Source of the DNA: Prochlorococcus sp. AG-355-J04
GTDB taxonomy: Bacteria > Cyanobacteriota > Cyanobacteriia > PCC-6307 > Cyanobiaceae
Direction: 5' to 3'
Length of the DNA: 32,888 bases
Assembly (NCBI GenBank): GCA_003280885.1
Contig: QCDN01000012.1
Coordinates: 1 to 32,888 of the forward strand
Positions 16,869 to 24,976 of the stretch are shown piece by piece. The notes beneath the pieces were generated by a model. It had not been told where the DNA came from, searched no databases, and saw nothing but the letters and a program-made list of their open reading frames with translations. The position numbers were made by a program, and so were the translations under genes. Position 1 is the stretch's first letter. Each line of letters begins with the position of its first letter.

Positions 16869-16914
16869 TTTATTAAATTGGATTAAATTAGATGTTTGAT
16901 TGTAAGGGTCTAAG

Positions 16915-16928
16915 AGTTAATCTTAACT
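16915..16928. promoter_or_regulatory. Palindrome in the ndhB/topA divergent region
   Basis: AGTTAA-TC-TTAACT is a perfect 6+6 inverted repeat with a two-base centre, five bases upstream of a perfect TATAAT at 16933-16938. It lies between ndhB and topA and could be an operator or a chance palindrome of AT-rich DNA. Confidence 0.3.
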
Positions 16929-16976
16929 TGATTATAATTTGTGGGTATGATTTTTGAAATTTTCAGAAGAAATTAC

Positions 16977-17004
16977 TTGAAAAAGCTTCAAATAATCATA
17001 ATAT
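16977..17004 (+). promoter_or_regulatory. Candidate topA promoter
   Basis: TTGAAA (16977-16982) and TAATAT (16999-17004) are 16 bases apart, placing a transcript start roughly 30 bases before the TTG start of topA. An alternative -10, TATAAT at 16933-16938, lies further upstream without a clear -35. Both are inferred from sequence only. Confidence 0.3.
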
Positions 17005-17043
17005 GCCCTAACTGAACAAAAAAACCAATTTTTGAAATAAACC

Positions 17044-19650
17044 TTGGATCACACACTTGTTATTGTTGAAAGTCCTACCAAAGCAAAAACTATAAGAAAG
17101 TTTTTGCCTTCTAATTATGAAGTTCTCGCTTCAATGGGACACGTTAGAGATCTTCCAAAAGGAGCTGCTGAAATACCTGCTGCGGTTAAAAAGGAAAAAT
17201 GGTCAAGGATTGGAGTTAATACAACAGAAGATTTTGAACCACTTTATATAGTTCCAAAAGATAAGAAAAAGGTTGTTAAAGAGTTAAAAGATGCATTGAA
17301 AGGTGCGACTCAGCTATTACTGGCAACTGATGAAGATAGAGAGGGGGAGAGTATTAGCTGGCATCTCCTTCAAATACTTAAGCCTAAAATACCGACTAAG
17401 AGAATGGTTTTTCATGAAATTACGAAAAAGGCAATTAATAAAGCTTTAGACCAAACAAGAGAAATTGATATGGAACTTGTTCAGGCTCAAGAAACAAGAA
17501 GAATCCTGGACAGGCTTTTTGGATATGAATTATCTCCTTTACTTTGGAAGAAGGTAGCCCCCCGATTATCTGCTGGTCGAGTTCAATCAGTTTCTGTAAG
17601 ACTTCTTGTTAGGAGAGAGAGAGAAAGAAGATCCTTTAAAAAAGCTAGCTACTGGGGGATTAAAGCTTCTCTAGTAAAAGATAATATTACTTTCGAAACT
17701 AAATTGTTCAGTTTAAACGGTCAAAGAATTTCTAATGGTTCCGATTTCGATGAACAGACAGGCAAATTAAAACAAGGAAATAAATCTTTAATAATTGGAG
17801 AAGAACAAGTAAATGACTTATTGAAGACTTTTTCCTCAGAGGATTGGTTAGTCTCAAAAATTGAAAAAAAGCCATCCACTCGTAAGCCAGTTCCTCCATT
17901 TACAACTAGTACATTACAACAAGAAGCAAACAGGAAGCTTCGTTTGTCTGCAAGAGAAACTATGAGATGTGCACAAGGGCTTTATGAGAGAGGTTTCATA
18001 ACATATATGAGAACTGATTCAGTGCATCTTTCCGAACAAGCTACAAGAGCTGCTAGAGAATGTGTCAGTTCTATGTACGGAAAAGAATATTTATCTGACT
18101 CACCAAGACAATTTAATTCAAATGCAAGAAATGCTCAAGAAGCGCACGAAGCTATTAGGCCGGCAGGTGAGGTATTTAAAACACCTAAGGAAACTAATCT
18201 AACTGGTAGAGACTTATCTCTTTACGATTTAATTTGGAAAAGAACTGTAGCTAGTCAAATGGCGGAAGCTAGGCTAACAATGATTAATGCTGAAATTAGC
18301 GTAGGGGATGGATTATTTAAATCTAGCGGGAAAAGTATTGATTTCGCTGGATTCTTCAGAGCTTATGTCGAGGGAAGTGATGACCCAAGTTCATCCCTTG
18401 AACAACAAGAAATTATTCTTCCAAACTTAACAACTGGAACATGTCTTGAAGTTACTAATAAGGAATCTACTTTTCATGAAACTAAACCTCCTGCAAGATA
18501 TACAGAGGCTGCATTAGTTAAAGTTCTTGAAAAAGAAGGGATTGGAAGACCTTCTACCTATGCAAGTATTATTGGCACAATAGTGGATAGAGGTTATGCG
18601 AATATATCTTCCAATACATTGTCTCCAACGTTTACAGCTTTCGCTGTTACGGCTCTATTAGAAGAACATTTTCCTGATCTGGTTGATACTACTTTTACTG
18701 CAAAAATGGAATCTTCATTGGATGAAATATCTTCAGGCAATCTTGAGTGGCTACCGTACCTAGAAACTTTCTATAAAGGTAAAAATGGTTTGGAGGTAAA
18801 AGTTCAGAAAACAGAGGGTGATATTGATGGTAAAGCTTATAGACAAGTTGATTTCGAAGACCTTCCTTGCGTAGTCAGAATTGGCTCTAACGGACCTTGG
18901 CTAGAGGGTACAAAAATTGATGAATCTGGTAATGAAATTCAGGCGAAAGGTAATCTTCCAATGGATATTACACCTGGAGATTTAGATATAAAGCAAGTTG
19001 ATCAAATTTTAAGTGGCCCATCAGATCTTGGAACTGATCCAAAAACTGGGGAAAAAGTCTTTTTAAGATTTGGCCCTTATGGACCTTACGTACAATTGGG
19101 AAATAATGATCAAGATAAATCTAAACCAAGAAGAGCTTCATTACCCAAAGAGTTGAAAACTGATGATCTAACGCTAGATGAGGCTCTTGTACTTTTAAGT
19201 TTGCCTAGATTGTTAGGAGTTCATCCTGAAGGAGGTGTTGTTGAGGCTGACAGAGGAAGATTTGGACCTTACATTAAGTGGATTAAAAATGAAAATGAAT
19301 CTGAAAACAGATCCTTAAAGAAAGAGGATGATGTTTTTAAAGTTGATATAAAACGAGCATTAGAAATTCTTGCAATGCCAAAAATGGGTAGAGGCGGTCA
19401 AGAGGTACTTAAAGACTTTGGAAAACCTAAAGAATTTAAAGAAAAAATCCAAATATTAAATGGAAGATATGGGGTCTATTTAAAATGTGGTAAAACTAAT
19501 GTCTCGATTGCAAAAGATACTGACTTAGAAAAATTCACCGTTGATGATGCCATATCTCTTTTGGAAGAAAAAGTAAAAGATAAAAAAGACTCTATTTTAA
19601 AAAAAACAAAGAGAAGTAATAAAAAAACTACAAGGAAAAAGAAAAGTTAG
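17044..19650 (+). CDS. topA: DNA topoisomerase I
   Basis: TopA is a type IA topoisomerase that relaxes negative supercoils. Its 868 residues begin with the canonical HTLVIVESPTKAKTIRKFL. The Toprim acidic motif DEDREGE is at 96-102, the active-site tyrosine Tyr321 lies in GFITYMRTDS, and IGRPSTYASI follows later. The C-terminal third lacks cysteine zinc fingers and instead has TopA C-terminal repeats with GPYGPYVQLG, GRFGPYIKW and GRYGVYLKCG, then a lysine-rich tail. This is the usual cyanobacterial form. The start is TTG; homology begins with the next residue, so it is well placed. The lipoprotein gene begins seven bases after its stop. Confidence 0.97.
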   Translation: MDHTLVIVESPTKAKTIRKFLPSNYEVLASMGHVRDLPKGAAEIPAAVKKEKWSRIGVNTTEDFEPLYIVPKDKKKVVKELKDALKGATQLLLATDEDREGESISWHLLQILKPKIPTKRMVFHEITKKAINKALDQTREIDMELVQAQETRRILDRLFGYELSPLLWKKVAPRLSAGRVQSVSVRLLVRRERERRSFKKASYWGIKASLVKDNITFETKLFSLNGQRISNGSDFDEQTGKLKQGNKSLIIGEEQVNDLLKTFSSEDWLVSKIEKKPSTRKPVPPFTTSTLQQEANRKLRLSARETMRCAQGLYERGFITYMRTDSVHLSEQATRAARECVSSMYGKEYLSDSPRQFNSNARNAQEAHEAIRPAGEVFKTPKETNLTGRDLSLYDLIWKRTVASQMAEARLTMINAEISVGDGLFKSSGKSIDFAGFFRAYVEGSDDPSSSLEQQEIILPNLTTGTCLEVTNKESTFHETKPPARYTEAALVKVLEKEGIGRPSTYASIIGTIVDRGYANISSNTLSPTFTAFAVTALLEEHFPDLVDTTFTAKMESSLDEISSGNLEWLPYLETFYKGKNGLEVKVQKTEGDIDGKAYRQVDFEDLPCVVRIGSNGPWLEGTKIDESGNEIQAKGNLPMDITPGDLDIKQVDQILSGPSDLGTDPKTGEKVFLRFGPYGPYVQLGNNDQDKSKPRRASLPKELKTDDLTLDEALVLLSLPRLLGVHPEGGVVEADRGRFGPYIKWIKNENESENRSLKKEDDVFKVDIKRALEILAMPKMGRGGQEVLKDFGKPKEFKEKIQILNGRYGVYLKCGKTNVSIAKDTDLEKFTVDDAISLLEEKVKDKKDSILKKTKRSNKKTTRKKKS

Positions 19651-19657
19651 AAAAAAT

Positions 19658-20242
19658 ATGATTTTAAAAAAAAAAGAATTTTTTTTATTAATTTCTTTGG
19701 TTTTCTTGCAATCATGCTCTGGAGGGAGGATTGGGAATTTTCTTGAAAGTAGTTTTAATGATTTAGACAAAATAAGCCCAAATGAAGATTTACAAAAAAA
19801 TTTAGTAAATAAAAAAATAGTAGAAAAAGAAAACAAAGAAATTGATTATGAAATAAATAAAAAAAATAAAAAAATAGAAAATTCAAAAAATGTTCCTGAA
19901 ATTAAAAAGGATATAAATTTAGAAAAAGAAAACAAAGAAATTGATTTTGAAGTAAATAAAAAAATTAAAAAAGTAGAAAAGTCAAAAAATGTTCCAGATA
20001 ATAAAAAGGATATAAATTTAGAAAAGATATCAAAACAAAAAAATAACACTAATAAGAACCTTTCAAAAAAAAGAAAAATAGAGCTTCAATCTTACAAAAT
20101 AATATTCATCCTAAAAGATGTAGATCCAAAAGATCCCACGGAAGAGTTGAGTTCCATATTGAGTAATTCTGAGGTAAATTTTGAAATAGAAAAGATTGAA
20201 CGTATCTTAGATTCAAAAAATAAAAGTATGAATAAAAATTAA
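19658..20242 (+). CDS. Lysine-rich putative lipoprotein with a 33-residue tandem repeat
   Basis: The product starts with a basic, hydrophobic signal (KKKEFFLLISLVFLQSC). Cys20 is placed for lipidation, though glutamine at -2 is not ideal for a lipobox. The mature protein is dominated by Lys, Asn, Glu and Ile. Residues 56-88 and 89-121 are two copies of one 33-residue unit that opens with EKENKEID, contains SKNVP and closes with KKDINL. The C-terminal ~45 residues (from SYKIIFILKDVDPKDP) are less skewed and may be a small folded domain. No family is recognised. It is seven bases after topA and 20 before the DUF2232 gene, so it probably belongs to one transcription unit. An envelope location is inferred. 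Confidence 0.75.
   Translation: MILKKKEFFLLISLVFLQSCSGGRIGNFLESSFNDLDKISPNEDLQKNLVNKKIVEKENKEIDYEINKKNKKIENSKNVPEIKKDINLEKENKEIDFEVNKKIKKVEKSKNVPDNKKDINLEKISKQKNNTNKNLSKKRKIELQSYKIIFILKDVDPKDPTEELSSILSNSEVNFEIEKIERILDSKNKSMNKN
19823..20020 (+). repeat. Two 99-bp in-frame tandem repeats inside the lipoprotein gene
   Basis: Unit 1 is 19823-19921 and unit 2 is 19922-20020. The two encode 33-residue copies that differ at about seven positions, mostly conservative. A third copy begins (GAAAAG) and then diverges. The frame is preserved, consistent with duplication under selection for the coding sequence. Confidence 0.85.
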
Positions 20243-20262
20243 TTAAAAATATTAAACAAAAA

Positions 20263-20901
20263 ATGAAAGTAACAACAAAAACTGAAGCATTAAATATTAT
20301 CGAGACCTCATATTTAGCATCTCTTTCGTCTTTATTATGGGTTGCATTATATTATTTGCCAATTGGGGGAGTTTTATTAAGGTTGATTTTACCACTCCCA
20401 ATAATCTTATTGCACTTAAGAAGAGGAACTAAAACTGCATTGGAAGGTCTCCTAATACAATTTCTACTTTTATTCATAATTATGGGTCCTGTTAGAGGAA
20501 CTTTATTTTTATTTCCTTATGGGATCTTGGCTTTTTGGTTGGGCTGGTGTTGGTTTAGAGAAAAAAGTTGGAGATTAAGTTTAACTGGAGGAGTTATTAT
20601 TGGAACCCTTGGCTTTTTCCTACGCGTAGTAGCATTATCTACGTTGGTTGGTGATAATCTTTGGGTGTTAATTACTAGAGCAAGTTATGGTCTACTAGAA
20701 AAGTTCATTGGATTATTAAATTTACCTTTTACCCCCTCAATTTTAAGTATCCAATTAGGTGCAATTTTTTTAATAATTTTTCAAGAAATAGTTTATGTTT
20801 TAACTGTACATGTAGTTGCATATTCTTTGTTCCCAAGATTTAAATTAAATATTCCAGATCCTCCAAGATTATTAAATAGCTTAGTTGATTTAAATAATTG
20901 A
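20263..20901 (+). CDS. DUF2232 (YybS-like) membrane protein
   Basis: This is a 212-residue polytopic membrane protein with about five hydrophobic segments and few charges. It resembles the DUF2232 family by the N-terminal LLRLILPLPIILLHLRRG stretch, the central MGPVRGTLFLFPYGILAFWLG and the ending FPRFKLNIPDPPRLL. DUF2232 proteins have no established role; their fold recalls S-component-like transporters, which is only a suggestion. Its stop overlaps a possible TTG start of the CobT-like gene (TTGA), and that linkage could hint at a cofactor-related job, but this is weak. Confidence 0.82.
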   Translation: MKVTTKTEALNIIETSYLASLSSLLWVALYYLPIGGVLLRLILPLPIILLHLRRGTKTALEGLLIQFLLLFIIMGPVRGTLFLFPYGILAFWLGWCWFREKSWRLSLTGGVIIGTLGFFLRVVALSTLVGDNLWVLITRASYGLLEKFIGLLNLPFTPSILSIQLGAIFLIIFQEIVYVLTVHVVAYSLFPRFKLNIPDPPRLLNSLVDLNN

Positions 20902-22070
20902 AACAAGTAAAAATGTATAGTGCAGAATTAGGAATAAATTTTTTTGGTAATGAATCCAATAAAAAGGGGCAACTTAATAAGATAGAAATTCTGAAAAAGA
21001 ATATTAAAAATTTTAAGATATTTCTTGTAATTGCAGGCACTAATACATCTCAAATCCCAGGAATTTCCGCTGCAGGAATTAATGCAAAATCAAGGAGAAA
21101 AACTGCGCTCGCAGATGCTGAATTTTTGCTTGAGGGTGCTTCAATAGATCACAAATATAAATTGCCTCTTCTCAATGCAGGAGTAACTCCCGCTCTAATA
21201 AGTCATGTTTGTTCAAAGCTCATAAATATTTATCCAGTTATTGTTCCTCTTGGAATAGGAGCAAAGCCTTATTTTAATCATTTGGTTGTAGAAGATAGAG
21301 ATTTAGGCCCAGCAAATTGTCTTACTACTGGTAAATCGATGTCTAAAGAGAGAGTTTTACATCTCTATAAAAAAGGGCTTGTGATAGGAAAATCCTTAAA
21401 ACAACCTGTTTTAATTTCTGAATCTGTACCAGGAGGCACCACAACTGCTCAGGCAGTAATGGAAGCTTTTGGTTTGCAGGTGTCTAATTTAGTGGGGAGT
21501 AGTTTATTTCAAGCTCCAAGAGAATTGAGAAGACAAGTAGTTAAAAGAGGACTTTTCAATGCAAATTTCAAGGATGATTTCGACTCTTTTGATGTTGTCG
21601 CAGCGGTAGGTGATCCTTTCCAAGCTTTCTCAATGGGTCTATTAATTGGTGCAAGGTTAGCAAAACATCCTGTCATCTTGTCTGGCGGAAGTCAAATGTT
21701 AGCTGTCATTTCGCTTGTATTAGAATTTTTAGATGAAAATAATAAAGATGACTTTATTGAAGATGTTTTTATTGCGACAACTGGGTGGCTTGTGAAAGAT
21801 AATTCTCTAAATGATTTAGTAAATCTAATTAATGAAAAATATGATGTCAAATTATTAGGTTTAGCAAGCCCTTTGAATTTCAAATCTTCAAAATACAAAG
21901 AATTGAAGGATTATGAATTAGGTCATGTAAAAGAAGGTGTAGGTGCTGGTGGAATATCATTGCTTGCTTTCTTAGATGGATTTAAAAATGAAGAAATAGT
22001 TTCATTGTGTCAACAAAATCTAGAAATGATGAAGGGCCTAGGTCAAATTTCTTTAGAGAAGGATTGCTGA
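20898..22070 (+). CDS. CobT-like nicotinate-nucleotide phosphoribosyltransferase (TIGR00303 type)
   Basis: The product has 390 residues and is a member of the CobT superfamily branch found in cyanobacteria and archaea (TIGR00303). It has the conserved AGTNTSQIPGISAAG (46-60), LNAGVTPALISHV, VPGGTTTAQAVMEAFG (178-192), a GGSQMLAV loop (263-270) and HVKEGVGAGG with a glutamate (Glu346) where CobT has its catalytic base. CobT activates the lower-ligand base of cobalamin. Marine picocyanobacteria are reported to make pseudocobalamin with adenine, so the real substrate may differ. The start is uncertain: TTG at 20898 overlaps the previous stop, while ATG at 20913 is an alternative. The next gene starts at the base after its stop. 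Confidence 0.85.
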   Translation: MKQVKMYSAELGINFFGNESNKKGQLNKIEILKKNIKNFKIFLVIAGTNTSQIPGISAAGINAKSRRKTALADAEFLLEGASIDHKYKLPLLNAGVTPALISHVCSKLINIYPVIVPLGIGAKPYFNHLVVEDRDLGPANCLTTGKSMSKERVLHLYKKGLVIGKSLKQPVLISESVPGGTTTAQAVMEAFGLQVSNLVGSSLFQAPRELRRQVVKRGLFNANFKDDFDSFDVVAAVGDPFQAFSMGLLIGARLAKHPVILSGGSQMLAVISLVLEFLDENNKDDFIEDVFIATTGWLVKDNSLNDLVNLINEKYDVKLLGLASPLNFKSSKYKELKDYELGHVKEGVGAGGISLLAFLDGFKNEEIVSLCQQNLEMMKGLGQISLEKDC

Positions 22071-23069
22071 ATGTTTTCAAAATTTTCAACCAGAAGAGAA
22101 TTTTTAAATTGTGGTAAGCTTTCGCTTTTATTTTTCTTAAACTCTTGCAGTAATCTTCCTAATAAAGTAATAATTGCACTACAAAATTCTTTTTATCCAG
22201 AATCTTTTAAAGATACCATTCCAAAAGATTGGAAGCAGATAAAAATTAATTTTGAAAATATTCGGCTACAAAAAAATATAAGTACAATCTCCAATCCTGA
22301 CTTTACTTTAGTAAACGATGGATGGATTAGTAGTATAGATTTTGCAGAATTTGAAAAAATAAATGAATATGAACTAATCAAAAACTTGGATAAGAGATCG
22401 ATAGATTTTTTAGGAAGTTTTAATAAAAATCAGAGAAGTAAATTATTTCCTATTGGCGTCGTACCTTATACAATAATCATTAAAAATAATAAAGAATTAA
22501 TAAATTCAGCCAGAACTTCTTGGGATTTCCTTCTTTCTAAAAAATTAACTGGAAAGATTATTTTTCCACATAGTCCAAGAATAATATTGTCAATTGCTAA
22601 AAAAATTAATACATCTAATTCTTTAAAAAAAATCAAAAGCCAAGCAATGTTATTTGATGATAAAAATATGCTCAATTGGTTGATTAATTCTGATGCTTGT
22701 GTTGCAATAGTTCCTTATAGTCTCTGTTCAAAATATTTGAAAATAGATCCAAGGCTTTCTTTAGTTTTCCCAAGCCAAGGCGTACCATTGATGTGGCATT
22801 TTCTACTTAGTCGATCAAATCTAAATAATGCAATATTAATTAAATGGATTAAATCTTTAGAAAATAAATCAATAGTAGATAAATTAGTTAGTCAGGGTTG
22901 GTATTTACCATTTAATAGTGATTATTTACAAAGTAAATATAAATCTGAAATTTTCCCCATCACAGGACCTTCTGAGAAATGTTGGGAAAATAGTTGGTCT
23001 TTCCCTTTACTAACAAATGAACAAAAAATTAATCTAAAAAATTCATGGAATGAGTCCTTATCCCCATAA
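22071..23069 (+). CDS. Putative periplasmic solute-binding lipoprotein, Tat-type signal
   Basis: The N-terminus STRREFLNCG carries a twin-arginine pattern (Arg8-Arg9), followed by a hydrophobic stretch and a lipobox-like FLNSC ending at Cys26. The remaining ~300 residues look like a type 2 extracellular solute-binding protein. They have the segments VVPYTIIIKNN, TSWDFLLSKKLTGKIIFPHSPR, SDACVAIVPYSL and FPSQGVPLMWHFLLSRSNLN, as in polyamine/spermidine-type binders (PotD/PotF-like). The family assignment is moderate. It abuts the CobT-like gene without a gap and has no transporter partner nearby. Its 3' end overlaps the convergent reductase gene by 12 bases. Confidence 0.7.
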   Translation: MFSKFSTRREFLNCGKLSLLFFLNSCSNLPNKVIIALQNSFYPESFKDTIPKDWKQIKINFENIRLQKNISTISNPDFTLVNDGWISSIDFAEFEKINEYELIKNLDKRSIDFLGSFNKNQRSKLFPIGVVPYTIIIKNNKELINSARTSWDFLLSKKLTGKIIFPHSPRIILSIAKKINTSNSLKKIKSQAMLFDDKNMLNWLINSDACVAIVPYSLCSKYLKIDPRLSLVFPSQGVPLMWHFLLSRSNLNNAILIKWIKSLENKSIVDKLVSQGWYLPFNSDYLQSKYKSEIFPITGPSEKCWENSWSFPLLTNEQKINLKNSWNESLSP

Positions 23070-24200
23070 TCTTTTTGTCGGATTTTCAATTAAAAAGTTA
23101 TGAGTTTCCTTTAATAAATTTGGTATGTCTAATTTAATAGGACATCTAGGAACACATTCATTACATCCTTGACAAAATGAGGAATTTTTTTCTTCCCACC
23201 AGTGACCAGCTTTTCCTATTAAATTGTATCTTTCTTTTGAAAATTCTAATTGGCCATAACCGATAGATATATTTCTTAAACGAAGTATTTCTGGAATAGG
23301 CACTTCATTTGGACATGGAAGACAAGATCTACATTCTTCACATTTGGTTGAGTTTAATCTTTCATTAGCAACTGCCTCAATTTTATTCAGGGCGCTTTTT
23401 TCAAGTTTTGTAAGCTTCTCGTATGAGTTTCTAAGTTTATGCGCAAATTCAAAATCTTTTTTGTTTGTCGCCCCCAAGGATAAAGTTGTAATGCCTTTTG
23501 CCAGCAGAAATCGATATGCTAATTCTAATGGATGAAAAGGCTTAGATGCCTCTATCAAAATATCACTTGGAGAATACAACCTACCGCCTTTATCAGCAGG
23601 TGATATTGCTAAAACTCCCATCCCTTTTTTTATAGCTTTCTCTGCTAGAGCAATCTTAGATTGATCTAAATAATGTAAATGAAGACTACAAAAAGTAAAA
23701 ACTTCAGAGTTAATTGCATCTTTAATTAGAGAATAACTTCCGTGAGAACTAAAACCAACTTGATCAACTAGTTCCTTCTCAAGTATCCAAGATATGAATT
23801 TCTTGCCCTCTCCAGCAAGAACCCAATCTAAATGTTGTTTTAAGTTGAGTCCGTGAATTGCAAGATTATTAATTTTCTCACGATTTAAATTTTTAAGAGA
23901 CTTTTTAAAATTATTTTTTAAAAAGTCAAAATCACCCTTTGGTAAAACTTTGGAAGTAATCACCCAATTCTTTTCTTTTATATTCTCTTCTATTGCTAAT
24001 TTTTTTATTGAATTTCCAACAAGTGATTCAGCATTACCATAAGAAGGTGCTGTTTCTATGTGATTAATTCCTACGTAATATGCATTTTTTATTATGCAAT
24101 ACATTTTTTCGAGACTTTCAGTTGCTCGCATTGTCCCTAAAGTGAATAGGCTCACTTTTTCCCCTCTACCAAATGATCTTTTTTGTGAATTAATAATCAT
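23058..24200 (-). CDS. Aldo/keto reductase with C-terminal ferredoxin-type 2[4Fe-4S] domain
   Basis: The 380-residue product has an aldo/keto reductase barrel (about 15-260). IETAPSYG contains the presumed catalytic Tyr54, Lys84 lies in ITSKV, and a histidine (His116) sits in LAIHGL. Next comes a C-terminal domain with CEECRSCLPCP (Cys287, 290, 293, 296) and CQGCNECVPRCP (Cys343, 346, 349, 353), the pattern for two 4Fe-4S clusters. It belongs to the COG1453 class of predicted oxidoreductases. The substrate is unknown; electron exchange with ferredoxin is an inference. The aspartate usual in the tetrad is replaced by Glu49. It diverges from ribE across 112 bases containing an inverted repeat. 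Confidence 0.9.
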   Translation of the reverse strand: MIINSQKRSFGRGEKVSLFTLGTMRATESLEKMYCIIKNAYYVGINHIETAPSYGNAESLVGNSIKKLAIEENIKEKNWVITSKVLPKGDFDFLKNNFKKSLKNLNREKINNLAIHGLNLKQHLDWVLAGEGKKFISWILEKELVDQVGFSSHGSYSLIKDAINSEVFTFCSLHLHYLDQSKIALAEKAIKKGMGVLAISPADKGGRLYSPSDILIEASKPFHPLELAYRFLLAKGITTLSLGATNKKDFEFAHKLRNSYEKLTKLEKSALNKIEAVANERLNSTKCEECRSCLPCPNEVPIPEILRLRNISIGYGQLEFSKERYNLIGKAGHWWEEKNSSFCQGCNECVPRCPIKLDIPNLLKETHNFLIENPTKRLWG

Positions 24201-24229
24201 CTAAATATTATCTATTTCTTTTTATTTAC

Positions 24230-24275
24230 TCTTTAATTTATTTATAGTTGAAAATGATTTAAAGTAAATTAAAGA
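24230..24275. repeat. 11-bp perfect inverted repeat between the reductase and ribE
   Basis: TCTTTAATTTA (24230-24240) and TAAATTAAAGA (24265-24275) are exact reverse complements with a 24-base spacer. The site is centred in the divergent intergenic region. It could be a two-site operator or a hairpin in a leader, but it lacks GC pairs and so would be a weak hairpin. It is not an FMN riboswitch. Confidence 0.5.
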
Positions 24276-24312
24276 AATTACAAAATTTTGCAAAAATATT
24301 TTTCTTAAATCT

Positions 24313-24966
24313 ATGTTCACAGGAATAATTCAATCAATTGGAAAAATAAAACAAGAAAAAAATATTTTAGAAATTGAAATTTTAGATAACTTTTTTGATA
24401 TGGCAATTGGAGACAGCATTGCTGTTGATGGAATTTGTTTGACAGTTAAAGAAATTTTTCAAAATAAATTTACTGTTGATGTTAGTGAGGAAACATTAAA
24501 AAAAACAACTTTAGGAGTAAAGTCATATATGAATCAGATTGTTAATTTGGAGCCGGCTCTTAGGGTGTCTGACCGTCTAGGAGGGCATATAGTCAGTGGA
24601 CATGTTGATGGTCTTGGAACAGTTGAGAATATAGAAAAATTAGAGAAATCTTGGCTCTTATCTATAAAGTGGAAAAATAATAATTTTTCAAAATATGTAG
24701 TAAATAAAGGCAGTATTTGTGTAAATGGTATAAGTCTTACAATTGCAAAATTTGAGCAGGAAGGAGAAATATTTACTATTGCGATAATTCCTCATACTTG
24801 GCATAACACAAATCTGAATAAATTAAATGTCGGAGACAGCGTAAACCTTGAGGCAGATGCACTAATTAAATATGTAGAGAAATTACTTTTATTTAATAAA
24901 AATAGTAATCAAGATTTATCTTCAAATAATATTTCTTCGGAATGGCTTAAAGAAAACGGTTGGTAG
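24313..24966 (+). CDS. ribE: Riboflavin synthase (alpha subunit)
   Basis: Riboflavin synthase dismutates two 6,7-dimethyl-8-ribityllumazine molecules into riboflavin and a pyrimidine. The product has 217 residues in two lumazine-binding repeats. The first opens with the canonical MFTGIIQSIG and has DSIAVDGICLTV. The second opens near SGHVDGLGTV (about 95-104) and has GSICVNGISLTIA. LEPALRVSDRLGGHIVSGHVDG is the conserved junction. The ATG is unambiguous. The gene stands alone, convergent with cyAbrB ten bases downstream. It is also called ribC in some bacteria. Confidence 0.96.
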   Translation: MFTGIIQSIGKIKQEKNILEIEILDNFFDMAIGDSIAVDGICLTVKEIFQNKFTVDVSEETLKKTTLGVKSYMNQIVNLEPALRVSDRLGGHIVSGHVDGLGTVENIEKLEKSWLLSIKWKNNNFSKYVVNKGSICVNGISLTIAKFEQEGEIFTIAIIPHTWHNTNLNKLNVGDSVNLEADALIKYVEKLLLFNKNSNQDLSSNNISSEWLKENGW

Positions 24967-24976
24967 AATATATTTT

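Noticed and set aside
19823-20020. CRISPR-like repeats
   Set aside because: The two units are directly adjacent, 99 bases each, without spacers, and lie inside a coding frame.
19597-20049. Two minus-strand hydrophobic ORFs opposite the lipoprotein gene
   Set aside because: They are antisense reflections of the lysine/glutamate-rich repeats (AAA/GAA read as TTT/TTC), giving false Phe/Ser-rich proteins.
24201-24312. FMN riboswitch before ribE
   Set aside because: The leader is short and AT-rich and lacks the conserved GC-rich stems of the RFN element.
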